13,588 nucleotides of DNA, taken from Phycisphaerae bacterium. Lineage in GTDB: Bacteria; Planctomycetota; Phycisphaerae; UBA1845; Fen-1342. Each line of letters begins with the position of its first letter. Position 1 is the first letter of the stretch. This document shows positions 13,076-13,588 of the stretch, piece by piece. Made by a program: the position numbers and the translations under genes. The notes under the pieces were generated by a model. It was not told the DNA's origin. It was given only the letters and a program-made list of their open reading frames with translations, and did not search any database. The stretch is from positions 1 through 13,588 of the forward strand of contig JAGVEP010000065.1 of NCBI GenBank assembly GCA_020058145.1, read 5' to 3'.

Positions 13076-13588
13076 TCAGTTCGCGCTGGCGGCGCGGAGG
13101 GGAACAGGCTGCCACGCGAGCACATCTCCCCGCACACCGACCACTACGTCAGCCACGGGCACTTGACTGCCCGCCTGCTCGCGGGCTGCCAGCACCGCCT
13201 GGAGCAGGCCGCCACAGCAGGGGACCTCCATGCGGGCCACGACGATTTCTTCGAGCCCATTCATCTGGATGATCTGCGTCAGCTTCTCGACGTACGCGGG
13301 CAGATCATCGAATTTCGGGCACCCGATGAGCACCGCGCGGCCCCGCAGCAGCTTGTTCTGGAAATCGGGATAGGCGACGGGCACGCAGTCCGCGGCAATC
13401 AGCAGGCGCGCCCCGCGCAGGATGGGGGCTTGCGGCGGAAGCAAACGCAACTGCACCGGCCAGTGGGTCAACTCGGAGGCCGCGGGCATCGCCGAAGAAT
13501 CCTGCGGCGCCGCCGCAGGCCCGGCGAACTGCATCAGCCGGCTGCCAGGGCAGCCGCCGCCGTGGACCGGCTGGGTGGACGGATGGGC
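13076..13588 (-). CDS. iron-sulfur oxidoreductase, C-terminal part (4Fe-4S dicluster family)
   Basis: The frame is open to the right edge with 170 residues visible; it does not start at the internal ATG at 13534, because the family motif HGGGCPGSR lies upstream of it. Recognisable features, in order, are HGGGCPGSR (9-17), ELTHWPVQLRLLPPQAP, AADCVPVAYPDF, LIGCPKFDD, YVEKLTQII and MEVPCCGGL. From memory this matches the C-terminal half of a protein of about 270-280 residues whose N-terminus carries two ferredoxin-type cluster motifs, which would be outside the window. Such proteins are often found near hemerythrin or NO-stress genes. The reaction is unknown. It is the first visible gene of the NO operon and ends 25 bases before the hemerythrin ATG. 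Confidence 0.82.
   Translation of the reverse strand, partial: AHPSTQPVHGGGCPGSRLMQFAGPAAAPQDSSAMPAASELTHWPVQLRLLPPQAPILRGARLLIAADCVPVAYPDFQNKLLRGRAVLIGCPKFDDLPAYVEKLTQIIQMNGLEEIVVARMEVPCCGGLLQAVLAAREQAGSQVPVADVVVGVRGDVLAWQPVPLRAASAN

Noticed and set aside
13501..13556. Two perfect 8-bp inverted repeats (13501-13519 and 13539-13556)
   Set aside because: They lie inside the iron-sulfur protein coding region, over its Ala/Pro and CPGSR codons, without a T-run. GC-rich coding DNA explains them, so they are not called as terminators.

Overview
This is a high-GC window with almost every gene on the minus strand, and both ends cut through a gene. It most likely comes from a Planctomycetota genome or metagenome bin. 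That is an inference from the GC-rich non-E. coli codon use, a small secreted or lipoprotein-like peptide with an acidic aromatic tail, a large secreted protein with repeated G-D-D-x-Y units, and periplasmic multihaem cytochromes beside a quinol NO reductase. No rRNA, tRNA, CRISPR array, insertion sequence or phage gene was seen.

Layout from left to right. (1) 1-1633, minus: 5' two-thirds of mutS2, running off the left edge. (2) 1634-1853: divergent promoter region with three tandem TTCAGGR heptamers. (3) 1854-2066, plus: the only convincing plus-strand gene, a 70-residue exported peptide. (4) 2093-4228, minus: a secreted 711-residue protein whose C-terminal half has twelve G-D-D-x-Y motifs, mostly about 26 residues apart. 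(5) 4299-9569, minus: a probable operon, in transcription order a membrane-anchored tetrahaem cytochrome, a Tat-exported protein with four [4Fe-4S] sites, an NrfD/DsrP-type quinol-interacting membrane protein, an octahaem cytochrome of the hydroxylamine oxidoreductase (HAO) family, and a SAM methyltransferase. (6) 9697-13588, minus: a second probable operon, in transcription order the C-terminal part of an iron-sulfur oxidoreductase, a hemerythrin-like protein, a single-subunit quinol NO reductase (qNOR) and a YgbA-family nitrosative-stress protein.

The two operons read as one nitrogen-oxide theme. The first resembles the E. coli NrfABCD nitrite-ammonification system: NrfC-like and NrfD-like proteins and a small cytochrome are kept, but pentahaem NrfA is replaced by an octahaem HAO-like protein. 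The parsimonious model is quinol to NrfD-like protein, to four [4Fe-4S] clusters, to four haems, to eight haems, with nitrite, hydroxylamine or NO as substrate. The opposite direction, hydroxylamine oxidation into the quinone pool, cannot be excluded. The second operon would remove NO (qNOR) and limit or sense nitrosative damage (hemerythrin, YgbA, iron-sulfur protein). The most interesting items are this HAO-Nrf hybrid, its pairing with the NO operon, and the 26-residue G-D-D-x-Y repeat protein. No homology search was run; family assignments rest on motifs recognised by eye.
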